From NCBI GenBank assembly GCA_000989765.1, contig LBOW01000009.1:1-34851 (forward strand): a stretch of DNA of 34,851 nt, in the 5' to 3' direction. The notes beneath the pieces were generated by a model, which did no database searches, was not told the DNA's origin, and saw only the letters and a list, made by a program, of their open reading frames with translations. The position numbers and the translations under genes are program-made. This DNA is from Candidatus Woesebacteria bacterium GW2011_GWB1_33_22. GTDB lineage: Bacteria > Patescibacteriota > Microgenomatia > UBA8517. Of the stretch, positions 4,638 to 12,779 are shown one piece after another. Each line of letters starts with the position of its first letter. The first letter of the stretch is position 1.

Positions 4638-5435
4638 ATGGATAACACAAACACAACAAACAATTTACAAGTTACAAGCCTGCCTGCGCAGGCAGGTAAC
4701 AAGTTACAAGAAAGTAACAGGGAACAATTATCAAGTCCACAAAAACCACTTGAAAATTGGAAATCAAAGGTTAAAAATTTGGTATCAAAGATTCCTTACT
4801 TTGGTACTCCTGATATGCCTTTGCGGTCTACGACTCAAGATCATTTACCAATTGCTGACATTAAAGATGATATTGTTTTATTTAAAGATGGAGGAGCCTC
4901 AATTGTTTTAGAATCTTCTTCTTTAAACTTTGGACTTTTATCTGAAAAGGAACAGCAGGCGGTTGTTGCTGCTTTTGCTGCTTTAATTAATTCATTGTCT
5001 TTTTCAATGCAAATAGTTGTTCGAACTCAGAGAAAAGATATCTCAGGTTATATCAACTTTTTTGATAGAGAGTCAGCGAAGATAGTAAACCCCAAGTTAA
5101 AAGCGATTACAGAGGACTACAGACGCTTTATAACAGAATCTATCAAGAAAAAAACAGTTCTTGGAAAACGGTTTTTTATAGTCATACCTTTTAGCTCACT
5201 TGAATTAGGTGTAACTAAATCTGCACAATCAATTCTTAAAAAAGGACCTCTTCCTTTTCCAAAAGATTATGTGATGAAAAAGGCTAAAATTACACTTTTT
5301 CCAAAAAGAGATCATTTAATTAGACAGGCAGGGAGACTTGGACTAAGGTTGAAGCAATTAAATACAAATGAGCTTATCGATTTGTATTATGGAATTAATA
5401 ATCCAGAACCACCAGCAGTTAAACGAGATATATGA
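4638..5435 (+). CDS. VirB4/TraC-like N-terminal domain as a separate protein
   Basis: A 265-residue protein resembling the N-terminal, non-ATPase part of VirB4/TraC-type proteins: D-D-I-V-L-F-K-D-G-G-A-S-I-V-L-E, then an A-A-F-A-A-L-I-N-S-L core and V-V-R-T-Q-R-K. Residues 1-45 are a disordered Asn/Gln-rich leader encoded by heptamer arrays and a palindrome. The next gene, the VirB4 ATPase, starts at ATGA overlapping this stop. VirB4 therefore seems split into two coupled proteins, a known arrangement in Gram-positive and CPR clusters. It likely acts at the cytoplasmic face of the membrane with the ATPase. Confidence 0.75.
   Translation: MDNTNTTNNLQVTSLPAQAGNKLQESNREQLSSPQKPLENWKSKVKNLVSKIPYFGTPDMPLRSTTQDHLPIADIKDDIVLFKDGGASIVLESSSLNFGLLSEKEQQAVVAAFAALINSLSFSMQIVVRTQRKDISGYINFFDRESAKIVNPKLKAITEDYRRFITESIKKKTVLGKRFFIVIPFSSLELGVTKSAQSILKKGPLPFPKDYVMKKAKITLFPKRDHLIRQAGRLGLRLKQLNTNELIDLYYGINNPEPPAVKRDI
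4661..4720. repeat. Seven-base-period array 9 interrupted by an 18-bp palindrome, coding
   Basis: Heptamers of the type CAAGTTA occur on both sides of the perfect palindrome CCTGCCTGCGCAGGCAGG (4679-4696). The whole lies in frame in the VirB4-N gene, where the palindrome encodes part of S-L-P-A-Q-A-G. The palindrome is far more GC-rich than its surroundings, which suggests an inserted element. Confidence 0.75.
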
Positions 5436-7258
5436 ATAACAACACAGCAAAAATAACACCAGAAGCACAAAACACAGAAACAGTGAAACCTGTAATTTTA
5501 AATCCTGTTGCAATGGTTGAAAGCGGGGAAATGCAGTTACATGATGTTATTGCCCCAAATGACGTAGAAGTAGATTTTGATTTTGTTAAAGTCAATAATG
5601 TCTACTATAGAACCTTGTTTGTTGCTGGTTATCCAAGATTCGTTGCTCCTGGATGGCTTGAACCAGTTGTCAATTTTAATAGTTCACTGGATATTTCTTT
5701 TTATGTTTACCCCGTCCAGGGGAAATCTGTACTTGACGATTTGCGCCGTAAAATCGCAGAAATGGAGGCTGAAATTTCAACTGATATTGAAAGGGGAAGA
5801 ATAGTTGATCCTTCAACAACTGCAAAACTTGAAGACGCAAGGGCCTTACAAGAACAACTTGTTAAAGGGATAGAACGCTATTATGAATTTTCTTTCTATA
5901 TAACAATTCCAGCCAATTCAGTTGATGAGTTAAATAATATTAGCCGTCAAATAGAATCACTTCTAGGTTCACTTTTGATTGTTGCTAAGCACGCATCGCT
6001 TGATCAAAGAGAAGGTTTTCTTGCATCAGCCCCATATGGACAAGATAGGTTAGCAATAACTAGAAATATGGATACCACCTCGGTGGCTACAACTTTTCCA
6101 TTTACTTCAGCAGAACTTAGTTCAGACAGGGGAGTCTTGTATGGAATTAACTCTCAGAATGAATCATTTATTATTTTTGACAGGTTCTCTTTAGAGAATG
6201 GAAACATGACTGTTTTTGCCACATCGGGATCCGGAAAATCCTATTTCGTAAAACTAGAAGCCCTAAGATCTTTGATGATTGGTACTGAAGCAATTATTCT
6301 TGACCCAGAGGCAGAATATAAAGCACTTTGTGAAGCTGTTGGTGGGGAATATATTGCCTTTTCATTTAACTCTCCTGCCAAAATTAACCCATTTGACTTA
6401 GCCCAAATTAGAGAGGAAGGGGAGAACCAGTTGGGACTAAAAATATTATCGCTTCATTCTTTAATGAAAGTCATCATGGGCCAAATATCTCCAACTCAGG
6501 AAGCAATGCTTGATCGTGCTTTAATTTTAACCTATAAAGCTAAAGGAATAACTAATGATCCAGAAACACAAACCAAGGAACCACCTTTAATTGAAGATCT
6601 TTACAAAACATTAATTGGCATGGAGGTTCCTGATGCACTTGATTTAGCAGCTCGCCTTGAAAAATTTGTAAGGGGATCTTTCCAAGGAATTTTTGATAAA
6701 CAAACAAATATAAATCTTAATAATCCCTTTACAGTTTTTTCGGTTAAAGATTTACAAGATGCACTTCGCCCAATTGCTATGTTTATGATTCTTGACTACA
6801 TCTGGACCAGAGTTAAAAAGGATATAAAAAGAAGAATATTAATTGTTGATGAGGCTTGGCACATGATGAGATATCCAGACACCGCACAATTTTTGTGGAG
6901 TGTTGTTAAAAGAGCCAGAAAATATTATCTTGGATTAACAACAATCACTCAGGATGTTGAGGACTTCCTAAGTCAAGATATAGGAAAGGCAATAGTCACA
7001 AACTCAGCCCTTAGACTTCTATTGAAACAGTCTCCAGCAGCAATAGATAAGATTGGAGATCTTTTCTATTTGTCTCAAGGTGAAAAACAATTGCTTTTAG
7101 CTGCAAATGTGGGGGAGGGGATTTTCTTTGCAGGACCACATCATGCACCAATTAGAGTTGTTGCCAGTGAGGAAGAACATAAACTTATAAATACTAAGCC
7201 GCAAGACTCACCACAAGGGACCATGCCAAATTTAAAGGCATGGAATAAGGAGGCATAA
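5432..7258 (+). CDS. VirB4-type secretion ATPase
   Basis: A 608-residue P-loop ATPase of the VirB4/TraC/TrbE family, which powers type IV secretion or conjugative pilus functions at the inner membrane. Walker A is A-T-S-G-S-G-K-S (residues 263-270) and Walker B is I-L-I-V-D-E-A-W (469-476). The downstream T-T-I-T-Q-D motif and the C-terminal G-E-G-I-F-F-A-G are family features. The N-terminal ~230 residues continue the VirB4 N-domain. It overlaps the upstream gene by 4 bases (ATGA), and its TAA shares an A with the next ATG. No VirD4 coupling ATPase is visible nearby. Confidence 0.9.
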   Translation: MNNNTAKITPEAQNTETVKPVILNPVAMVESGEMQLHDVIAPNDVEVDFDFVKVNNVYYRTLFVAGYPRFVAPGWLEPVVNFNSSLDISFYVYPVQGKSVLDDLRRKIAEMEAEISTDIERGRIVDPSTTAKLEDARALQEQLVKGIERYYEFSFYITIPANSVDELNNISRQIESLLGSLLIVAKHASLDQREGFLASAPYGQDRLAITRNMDTTSVATTFPFTSAELSSDRGVLYGINSQNESFIIFDRFSLENGNMTVFATSGSGKSYFVKLEALRSLMIGTEAIILDPEAEYKALCEAVGGEYIAFSFNSPAKINPFDLAQIREEGENQLGLKILSLHSLMKVIMGQISPTQEAMLDRALILTYKAKGITNDPETQTKEPPLIEDLYKTLIGMEVPDALDLAARLEKFVRGSFQGIFDKQTNINLNNPFTVFSVKDLQDALRPIAMFMILDYIWTRVKKDIKRRILIVDEAWHMMRYPDTAQFLWSVVKRARKYYLGLTTITQDVEDFLSQDIGKAIVTNSALRLLLKQSPAAIDKIGDLFYLSQGEKQLLLAANVGEGIFFAGPHHAPIRVVASEEEHKLINTKPQDSPQGTMPNLKAWNKEA

Positions 7259-10059
7259 TGGCAAATAAAATATTAGCCCAGTTACTCGAATTACCAATAC
7301 CAGAAGATCAAACAAGAGCAAGTTTGAGATTTTTGGGCGATGAATTAAATTCAACCGACATCGGTACTGAGAAGTTTAAAAAAATAAAATTAAAACTTAT
7401 TGATCTAGGAATACCTGAAGATATACCTGATAAATATTTTGGTATTGTAGTTGAAAATTGGTATGAAAATTTTACAGAAGCTCCGGAATACGTAGCCCAA
7501 GACCAAACAGTTATCTCAGAAAAAACCAATGAGGCTACCTTTGAAGAGTTGGAAAAACGACAAACTTCTGAAAAGGAAGCTTGGACAAATGCAAAACAAG
7601 AAGTTGATAGAGCAAGACAAAAACTTGAAGAAATTAAATTAGATAAAGATAAAAAATATTATGCAAAGGTTGAAGCAGAAAAAGTAAAACTAAATGAAGA
7701 TCAAGAAAAAAAATTTAACAATTATAAAGAATTTTTAAAAGGTCAAACAAAAGAAGAACTGACACATGAAGTAGAAGTAATACAAACAGAAATTAAAAAT
7801 AGGGTCGGTTCTGATTTAATAAGTAAAGGTCTATCAGATCAACAAGTTGAAGTTGTAACAAAAGGCGCTGCTACAGAGTTTGTTGAAAATGTTGTCTTAA
7901 TGGATTCACCAAACTACGTACCACCCACACACCAAACGGCAGTACTTGCTCATGTTGCAAATGACCCACAAAAATTTGGGACAGTTGTTTCTGAAAGTGC
8001 AAACAATGTCGCTACTACAGAAATACTTAAAAAAGATATATATGAAGCAACAATAAGGGCGGCATTCCCTGATTTGGCAGATAAAATATTAGGGACGACG
8101 CCGGAAAATGTATATGTTTCCGAAAATCCACAACCTGGATATACTCAAACTTTTAGCACCTATCAACTAAATCAAGGCAACAAAGATATTTTAGACAATC
8201 AAAGCCAGGGTTTAACAATGATTAAAGATTTGTCCAAAGATCAAATTCAAAAAATCGCCCTCGATAAAACAGGGGAAATTATAAGTAAAAGAATTGCGTT
8301 ATTACAACCTCAATCAACCGCTGCAAGATTATTAGCTTCACCTGAGGCAAGAAGCATGTTATTTACAACATTTGGAATAGGGTCACCGATCGAGTGGGGG
8401 GCAACAACCAAATTAGGACAACTTGCTTTACAAATCTCTCCTGAATCTGGCGCATACTTAAGTACTTTTAGTCAGCTGTCAGGAGTGGGTTTAGGTATAT
8501 ACGCTGCAAATGTTGCATCAGCAGGTGTTGTAACTGTCGGTGAAGCCACAATTGGAGGAGTAATGAGTTATGAAGCAGGAACTATTGCAGGAGCCTCAAT
8601 GTATGGAGGAACAACAACAACTTTTTTTGTATCTGAAGCAGGAGCTCAAGTTACTTCTCAAGTAACTGGACAAGTGGCTGCTAAAACAGGTTTGGCTGGT
8701 TTAATTTCGGGAATCGCAAAATTTCTTGGCATAGGTCTTGGTTGGGCAACTTTTGGTTTGAGTACACTTGCTGGAATATTAGTCGGAGAAATAGCTAAAA
8801 AAATTGATTGGACAAAAGTTAAAGAATGGTTAAGAAAAAACGGCTGGATATTGGGGCTTGGAGCCGTAGCAATTAATCCATGGCTCGGGATTGGTTTAGC
8901 TGCAGCAATGTACGGTCTAACTAGGCAAATTAGACTTGCTGCAATTGGTGCAGGAATATGGGGATTTTTTGGAGCAATTGGTTCTGCTTTTGTAATTTCA
9001 ATTAGTACTCCAATAATTGTTACACTTTTAGTTCTCCCACCTCTTGTTGCTTTTATAATGTTGGTTATAAACACAGGAGCCTATTTAGTTCCACCAGATC
9101 TTAAATCCCTCGGTATAAATATAGATAACCCTTATATTTTGGTTACAAAAATAGCTTCACCTGACACGATAGGAAATTTCTCTGGAGTTACAAAAGTTAC
9201 ATATACAGTAACTATCACTGCACTTAAAGATCCATTAACCAATCTTAGTATCACTGACAAAAAATGTACTGTCAGTAAAAAAGATGTTTCTACAGTTACG
9301 CCTTGTCCTAATGGTTTAGAAGATATTCCTGACTTACCAAACGATTTAACAGTTTCACCCGCCTCACCTTATTCATTTACTTTTGATGTTGAATATGACT
9401 CAAAATATCTTGATTCTTTGATTTTTGATTCAATTACAATTAAAGCAGATGCAGGAGAGAAAAAAGGTATAACAACGACAGGATCTGAATCTGTTTGTAT
9501 TGGTGACTGTCCACATGGTTGTTTTGTTTTATCTGACAATAGTGAATCATGGCCATCTAACTACAAATCTACACTTGAAGGAGCAACTCAAAAATTGACT
9601 TCAGAATTTCCAGACTTTGTAGAGAAAGCATGTTCTGAAAGAGCCGAAATTAATTTATGTTATACGACAAGTGATCCTTCACCTGTTGGTACAGGAGGTT
9701 TATGTAATGGTGCTATATATGGATTTCATTCACATAGTCAAGAATGCGACATTTTATTTAATCAATGTGGTTTAAGTAATGATTCAGATGCTTTATTTTT
9801 GCTTACACACGAATTAAGTCACCATGTTCAAAAATTCGATGGAGATATGATTAATAGGTACGAAAATTTTGGAGCCGACGATGAATTACCGCTTTGTTCA
9901 TATTCAGGAACAAATGGTAGTTTAGAAGAAGGTTCTGCTGAAGCCAACGCATTATATGCAAATGGAGGTACCGCTTCTTTTTCAACTTGTTCAATGAATT
10001 TTAGAAGCCAATATCCAAACAATTACAACTTTGCAAATGATTACATGAATAATCCTTGA
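7258..10059 (+). CDS. Large membrane protein of the secretion cluster with a C-terminal HExxH domain
   Basis: A 933-residue multidomain protein. Residues ~90-170 are a charged coiled coil. Residues ~370-620 are a Gly/Ala-rich block with several membrane helices, as in VirB6/TrbL-like channel proteins (inference from position and composition). Residues ~630-740 look like an extracellular beta-sandwich repeat (V-T-Y-T-V-T-I-T-A). A Cys-rich C-terminal domain carries T-H-E-L-S-H-H at 850-856 and E-E-G-S-A-E at 890-895, consistent with a zinc metallopeptidase with a downstream Glu ligand. The last part would face outside the cell. It is transcribed with VirB4. No exact family is recognised for the whole protein. 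Confidence 0.7.
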   Translation: MANKILAQLLELPIPEDQTRASLRFLGDELNSTDIGTEKFKKIKLKLIDLGIPEDIPDKYFGIVVENWYENFTEAPEYVAQDQTVISEKTNEATFEELEKRQTSEKEAWTNAKQEVDRARQKLEEIKLDKDKKYYAKVEAEKVKLNEDQEKKFNNYKEFLKGQTKEELTHEVEVIQTEIKNRVGSDLISKGLSDQQVEVVTKGAATEFVENVVLMDSPNYVPPTHQTAVLAHVANDPQKFGTVVSESANNVATTEILKKDIYEATIRAAFPDLADKILGTTPENVYVSENPQPGYTQTFSTYQLNQGNKDILDNQSQGLTMIKDLSKDQIQKIALDKTGEIISKRIALLQPQSTAARLLASPEARSMLFTTFGIGSPIEWGATTKLGQLALQISPESGAYLSTFSQLSGVGLGIYAANVASAGVVTVGEATIGGVMSYEAGTIAGASMYGGTTTTFFVSEAGAQVTSQVTGQVAAKTGLAGLISGIAKFLGIGLGWATFGLSTLAGILVGEIAKKIDWTKVKEWLRKNGWILGLGAVAINPWLGIGLAAAMYGLTRQIRLAAIGAGIWGFFGAIGSAFVISISTPIIVTLLVLPPLVAFIMLVINTGAYLVPPDLKSLGINIDNPYILVTKIASPDTIGNFSGVTKVTYTVTITALKDPLTNLSITDKKCTVSKKDVSTVTPCPNGLEDIPDLPNDLTVSPASPYSFTFDVEYDSKYLDSLIFDSITIKADAGEKKGITTTGSESVCIGDCPHGCFVLSDNSESWPSNYKSTLEGATQKLTSEFPDFVEKACSERAEINLCYTTSDPSPVGTGGLCNGAIYGFHSHSQECDILFNQCGLSNDSDALFLLTHELSHHVQKFDGDMINRYENFGADDELPLCSYSGTNGSLEEGSAEANALYANGGTASFSTCSMNFRSQYPNNYNFANDYMNNP

Positions 10060-10061
10060 TA

Positions 10062-10067
10062 TATAAT
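10062..10067 (+). promoter_or_regulatory. -10 box before the 196-residue anchored protein
   Basis: TATAAT ending 6 bases before the ATG at 10074, just after the previous stop. Confidence 0.5.
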
Positions 10068-10073
10068 TAAATT

Positions 10074-10664
10074 ATGAAAAATATTATAGAAAATTTTAAA
10101 AAAAGGAAATTTATAATTTTAGGAATTATATCTTTAGTTTCTATTGTTTTTATTGTTTTTAAAACAAAAACTAAACCTGTCATAACAAACCCAACACCAA
10201 CACCTTTTACTTCAAGTCAAATTGCAGATTTTAATTCAATTGTTCCAAACCAAACAAGTTTAGAGAGGATAAATGAATTATTAGGCTATCCTGTAGAGAC
10301 AAAAAATGAAAATGGAATAACAATCAATGAATATAGAACCACAAACAAATATAGAACTCACGTGATAAAAATCGAGAATGGTATAGCAACTTTTATTAAA
10401 CAAGAAATAATTTCAGGTGAACAAAAAACATCTGATATACAAAATGTTTATGGGGTAGCTCCAAATGTGTTATACAGTCAAGCTCCAAACGCTTCTTTTG
10501 ATCTATTCGTATATCCTGCTAACGGAATTGCTTACCTAGGCCATTCCGATGGCACAATTTTGGAAATTTGGTATTTTCCACCAGTAGAAAACATTGATAT
10601 GTTTATAGAAAACTATGGTCAAGGATATGGAAAAGAACCTTCAAAAGTAATTCCACTGTATTAA
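10074..10664 (+). CDS. Membrane-anchored protein of unknown function at the end of the secretion cluster
   Basis: A 196-residue protein with a basic N-terminus, one membrane helix (about 13-29, F-I-I-L-G-I-I-S-L-V-S-I-V-F), a Thr/Pro linker and a ~150-residue exposed domain. The segment T-S-L-E-R-I-N-E-L-L-G-Y-P (about 61-73) resembles the helix of SmpA/BLIP-like folds, but this is weak. It lacks a lipobox. It sits 14 bases after the giant protein yet has its own -10 box, so it may be transcribed both ways. It overlaps the end of the convergent hepT gene by 4 bases. Confidence 0.6.
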   Translation: MKNIIENFKKRKFIILGIISLVSIVFIVFKTKTKPVITNPTPTPFTSSQIADFNSIVPNQTSLERINELLGYPVETKNENGITINEYRTTNKYRTHVIKIENGIATFIKQEIISGEQKTSDIQNVYGVAPNVLYSQAPNASFDLFVYPANGIAYLGHSDGTILEIWYFPPVENIDMFIENYGQGYGKEPSKVIPLY

Positions 10665-11116
10665 TCAACTTCAAGAGAAAAGTCAGCAGGATTTAGTAAG
10701 ACTTTCTTTATTGCAGATAGGAAACCATCAAAATCACCCAAATCATCATTTATTAATTTATACAATTCTTCTGGGGTAATTTGTGCATAGAAATGAACTA
10801 TTCTATTTCTGTATTTTGCCATTTCAACTAATTTTTCTGTAAACTCATTAGGAATTATTTTATTTTCAGTAAGTTTGACAGCAATTTCCTTATACTGTGT
10901 AGCTGTTGCTCCAGGAATTCTTGATAAAATATGGTTTCCAATATTAAATACTCCCTCCAAAGCCCTATGAAGATGAAATTGGGCCAGTTTCCATGAATCA
11001 CCACTTTTAAATTCATCAAATGGCTTATTTTTAAGCAATTGAAGTTCTTTTATTTCACCTTCAATGCCTTCAATTCTTTTTAAAATTATGTCTTTTTCCA
11101 GTTTTAAATTTGTCAT
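10661..11116 (-). CDS. hepT: HepT-like HEPN-domain toxin (DUF86 family)
   Basis: A 151-residue all-helical protein with the HEPN active-site signature R-x4-H-x-Y at R103, H108 and Y110 (Y-R-N-R-I-V-H-F-Y). HEPN proteins of this type are RNases. In MntA/HepT systems the partner nucleotidyltransferase blocks them by AMPylating the motif tyrosine, which is present here. An N-terminal coiled coil (about 1-30) precedes the domain. It starts one base after the stop of the mntA-like gene, in the same transcript. Confidence 0.85.
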   Translation of the reverse strand: MTNLKLEKDIILKRIEGIEGEIKELQLLKNKPFDEFKSGDSWKLAQFHLHRALEGVFNIGNHILSRIPGATATQYKEIAVKLTENKIIPNEFTEKLVEMAKYRNRIVHFYAQITPEELYKLINDDLGDFDGFLSAIKKVLLNPADFSLEVD

Positions 11117-11117
11117 T

Positions 11118-11474
11118 TTAGTTTATTCTATCAAGTGTAGCTTGTTGAAACGTTTGTCTGTAGTGTGCAAAATCTTGATAATTAGCCATAACTTGTTCTT
11201 TAAAATTAGGAAATATTTTCTCATTTTTTTGATAAATAACATTTCCATATGTAATTAAATGATTTTTAAGTTCCATTGTCGCATCAGAATCAAAAACGAT
11301 ATCAATAAAAATTTCATATAAATAATTGTAAGTATTTGTGCTTTTTATTCCAATTACGTAAAAATCATAATCGCTATTTATATTTGCTTTTTTTTGTGCT
11401 TGAGAACCAAAAAGAATTAAGGCATCCACACCTAATTCCAATAGTTTTGATTTCTCACGATCAGTTAAATCCAT
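11118..11474 (-). CDS. mntA: MntA-like minimal nucleotidyltransferase antitoxin
   Basis: A 118-residue MNT-family protein with G23-S24 and S-D35-Y-D37 (G-S-x9-S-D-x-D), the metal-binding core of DNA polymerase beta-like nucleotidyltransferases. Known MntA antitoxins AMPylate the HepT tyrosine. The C-terminal half has lower similarity and ends in D-R-I-N. It precedes hepT with a one-base gap. A perfect TATAAT at 11481-11486 ends 6 bases before the ATG. Confidence 0.85.
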   Translation of the reverse strand: MDLTDREKSKLLELGVDALILFGSQAQKKANINSDYDFYVIGIKSTNTYNYLYEIFIDIVFDSDATMELKNHLITYGNVIYQKNEKIFPNFKEQVMANYQDFAHYRQTFQQATLDRIN

Positions 11475-11480
11475 AATTTT

Positions 11481-11486
11481 ATTATA
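11481..11486 (-). promoter_or_regulatory. -10 box of the mntA-hepT module
   Basis: TATAAT ending 6 bases before the ATG at 11474; leaderless mRNA predicted. Confidence 0.55.
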
Positions 11487-11496
11487 CTACAAAAAA

Positions 11497-12609
11497 CTAA
11501 TTCTGTGACTTGATTGGCATGATAAGATGAAGGAAATTGGGGAATTTAGAATCAAGGAAAATTGCAGAAGTATTTTGACCTGTTATTTTTATTTGAACTT
11601 CATCATTCTCTATGACTTTTAATACTTCTTCAATAAATTTAAAATTAAACATTATTTCTACTTCGGCAAGCTCAGTATCTGAATCTGTTCTAATCTCTAT
11701 TTCTGTTTCCTGGCTCCCAGCGTTTGCGCTTTCTGCAGTTACTTTTAAATTTTGATCTTTGATTTTTAATTTAATTATATTTCCTGCATCTCTAGCAAAA
11801 ACAGATGAAAGTTTAATTGCCTTTTCCAATTCGAATTTATCAATATTTATAACATTCTCAGAAGTTTTGGGGATTATTTTCTTATAATCAGGAAAAGAGC
11901 CTTCAATTACTCTTGATGAAAGTAAAATATCTTCAATTTTAAAAAGTACTTGGTTATTGTCTTTATCGTATGACATTTCAATATTTCCATCTTCTTCAAT
12001 TCTAACTATTTCATTTAAGATCGACTTAGGAATAATTAGACTAAAATCATCTGATGTGATTTTGTTTTTTAATTTTATTTCCGACAATCTAAAACCATCA
12101 GTTGCAACCAAAGAAAGGTTGCCTGACTCTAGAACAAATAAAACTCCAGTTAAAATAGGCCTTGATTCATCAAGAGACACTGAAAAAAGAACTTTAGATA
12201 AACTTTTAATAAATTCGTCTTTCTCAAAAACAATTGGTTTTTTACCTAAATTTTTAGGTAATTTTGGAAAATCAGAGGTATTAGACCCTAAAATCTTTGA
12301 TTTAAAATTAAAAGAAGTTAATATTATTTGTTCTTTTAAAACTCCAAGGTCAATTGGACCAGAAGAAAGATTCGTAATAATTTCGTTAAAAACTTTACCA
12401 TTTACAGTAATTTCTCCCTCTTTTTCTATTTTAGCTGCAATTGTAGTAGTTATTGAATTTTCTAAGTTCGTTGCTGATAAGGTTAGTTTTGATTTATCTG
12501 TTTGAATTAATATATTTGAAAGAATTGGAAGCTGAGTTTTATTAGAAATAAAATGACTAACAAGATTAACGTATTTTTTTAGATTTTCTTGTAAAAGCGT
12601 TAATTTCAT
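11497..12609 (-). CDS. dnaN: DNA polymerase III sliding clamp (beta subunit)
   Basis: A 370-residue protein of normal clamp length. It shows the conserved opening M-K-L-T-L-L-Q-E-N-L, T-Q-L-P-I-L-S-N-I-L-I-Q, the middle-domain R-P-I-L-T-G-V-L, A-T-D-G-F-R-L-S, and the C-terminal P-I-K end. It forms the ring that tethers polymerase to DNA. It lies downstream of dnaA on the same strand, the usual order, separated by 170 bp that contain DnaA boxes and a seven-base array. Confidence 0.97.
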   Translation of the reverse strand: MKLTLLQENLKKYVNLVSHFISNKTQLPILSNILIQTDKSKLTLSATNLENSITTTIAAKIEKEGEITVNGKVFNEIITNLSSGPIDLGVLKEQIILTSFNFKSKILGSNTSDFPKLPKNLGKKPIVFEKDEFIKSLSKVLFSVSLDESRPILTGVLFVLESGNLSLVATDGFRLSEIKLKNKITSDDFSLIIPKSILNEIVRIEEDGNIEMSYDKDNNQVLFKIEDILLSSRVIEGSFPDYKKIIPKTSENVINIDKFELEKAIKLSSVFARDAGNIIKLKIKDQNLKVTAESANAGSQETEIEIRTDSDTELAEVEIMFNFKFIEEVLKVIENDEVQIKITGQNTSAIFLDSKFPNFLHLIMPIKSQN

Positions 12610-12643
12610 ATCTATGTAATATCATATTTTAATTAGTAGTACT

Positions 12644-12699
12644 AGTAGTAGGTAATGTTGATAAGTTAATAATTAAGAATTATGAATTAAGAATTTGGA
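12644..12699. repeat. Seven-base-period array 10, beside the origin
   Basis: About eight heptamers with TA held at positions 3-4 in six of them: types AGTAGTA, GGTAATG, GTTAATA, ATTAAGA (twice) and ATTATGA. It is very AT-rich and lies 20 bp from the first DnaA box. Confidence 0.7.
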
Positions 12700-12719
12700 G
12701 TTAGTACGGGTGATAAGCC

Positions 12720-12761
12720 TGTGGATAAATATGTGGAAAAGTAATTGATTTTTGTGGATAA
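12720..12761. other. oriC-like cluster of DnaA boxes between dnaA and dnaN
   Basis: Two perfect boxes TGTGGATAA at 12720-12728 and 12753-12761, a one-mismatch box TGTGGAAAA at 12732-12740, and weaker matches AGTGGATTA at 12761-12769 and TTATCCTGT at 12780. Together with the adjacent AT-rich array this looks like a bacterial origin. A further perfect box lies on the other side of dnaA. Confidence 0.75.
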
Positions 12762-12779
12762 GTGGATTAAACAAGAAAG

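Noticed and set aside
8658-9074. 138-codon minus-strand frame opposite the giant secretion protein
   Set aside because: Pro/Ala/Ile-rich complement of a Gly/Ala membrane region; no start signals.
11957-12505. 182-codon plus-strand frame opposite dnaN
   Set aside because: dnaN is unmistakable on the other strand; the antisense frame has no recognisable domain.
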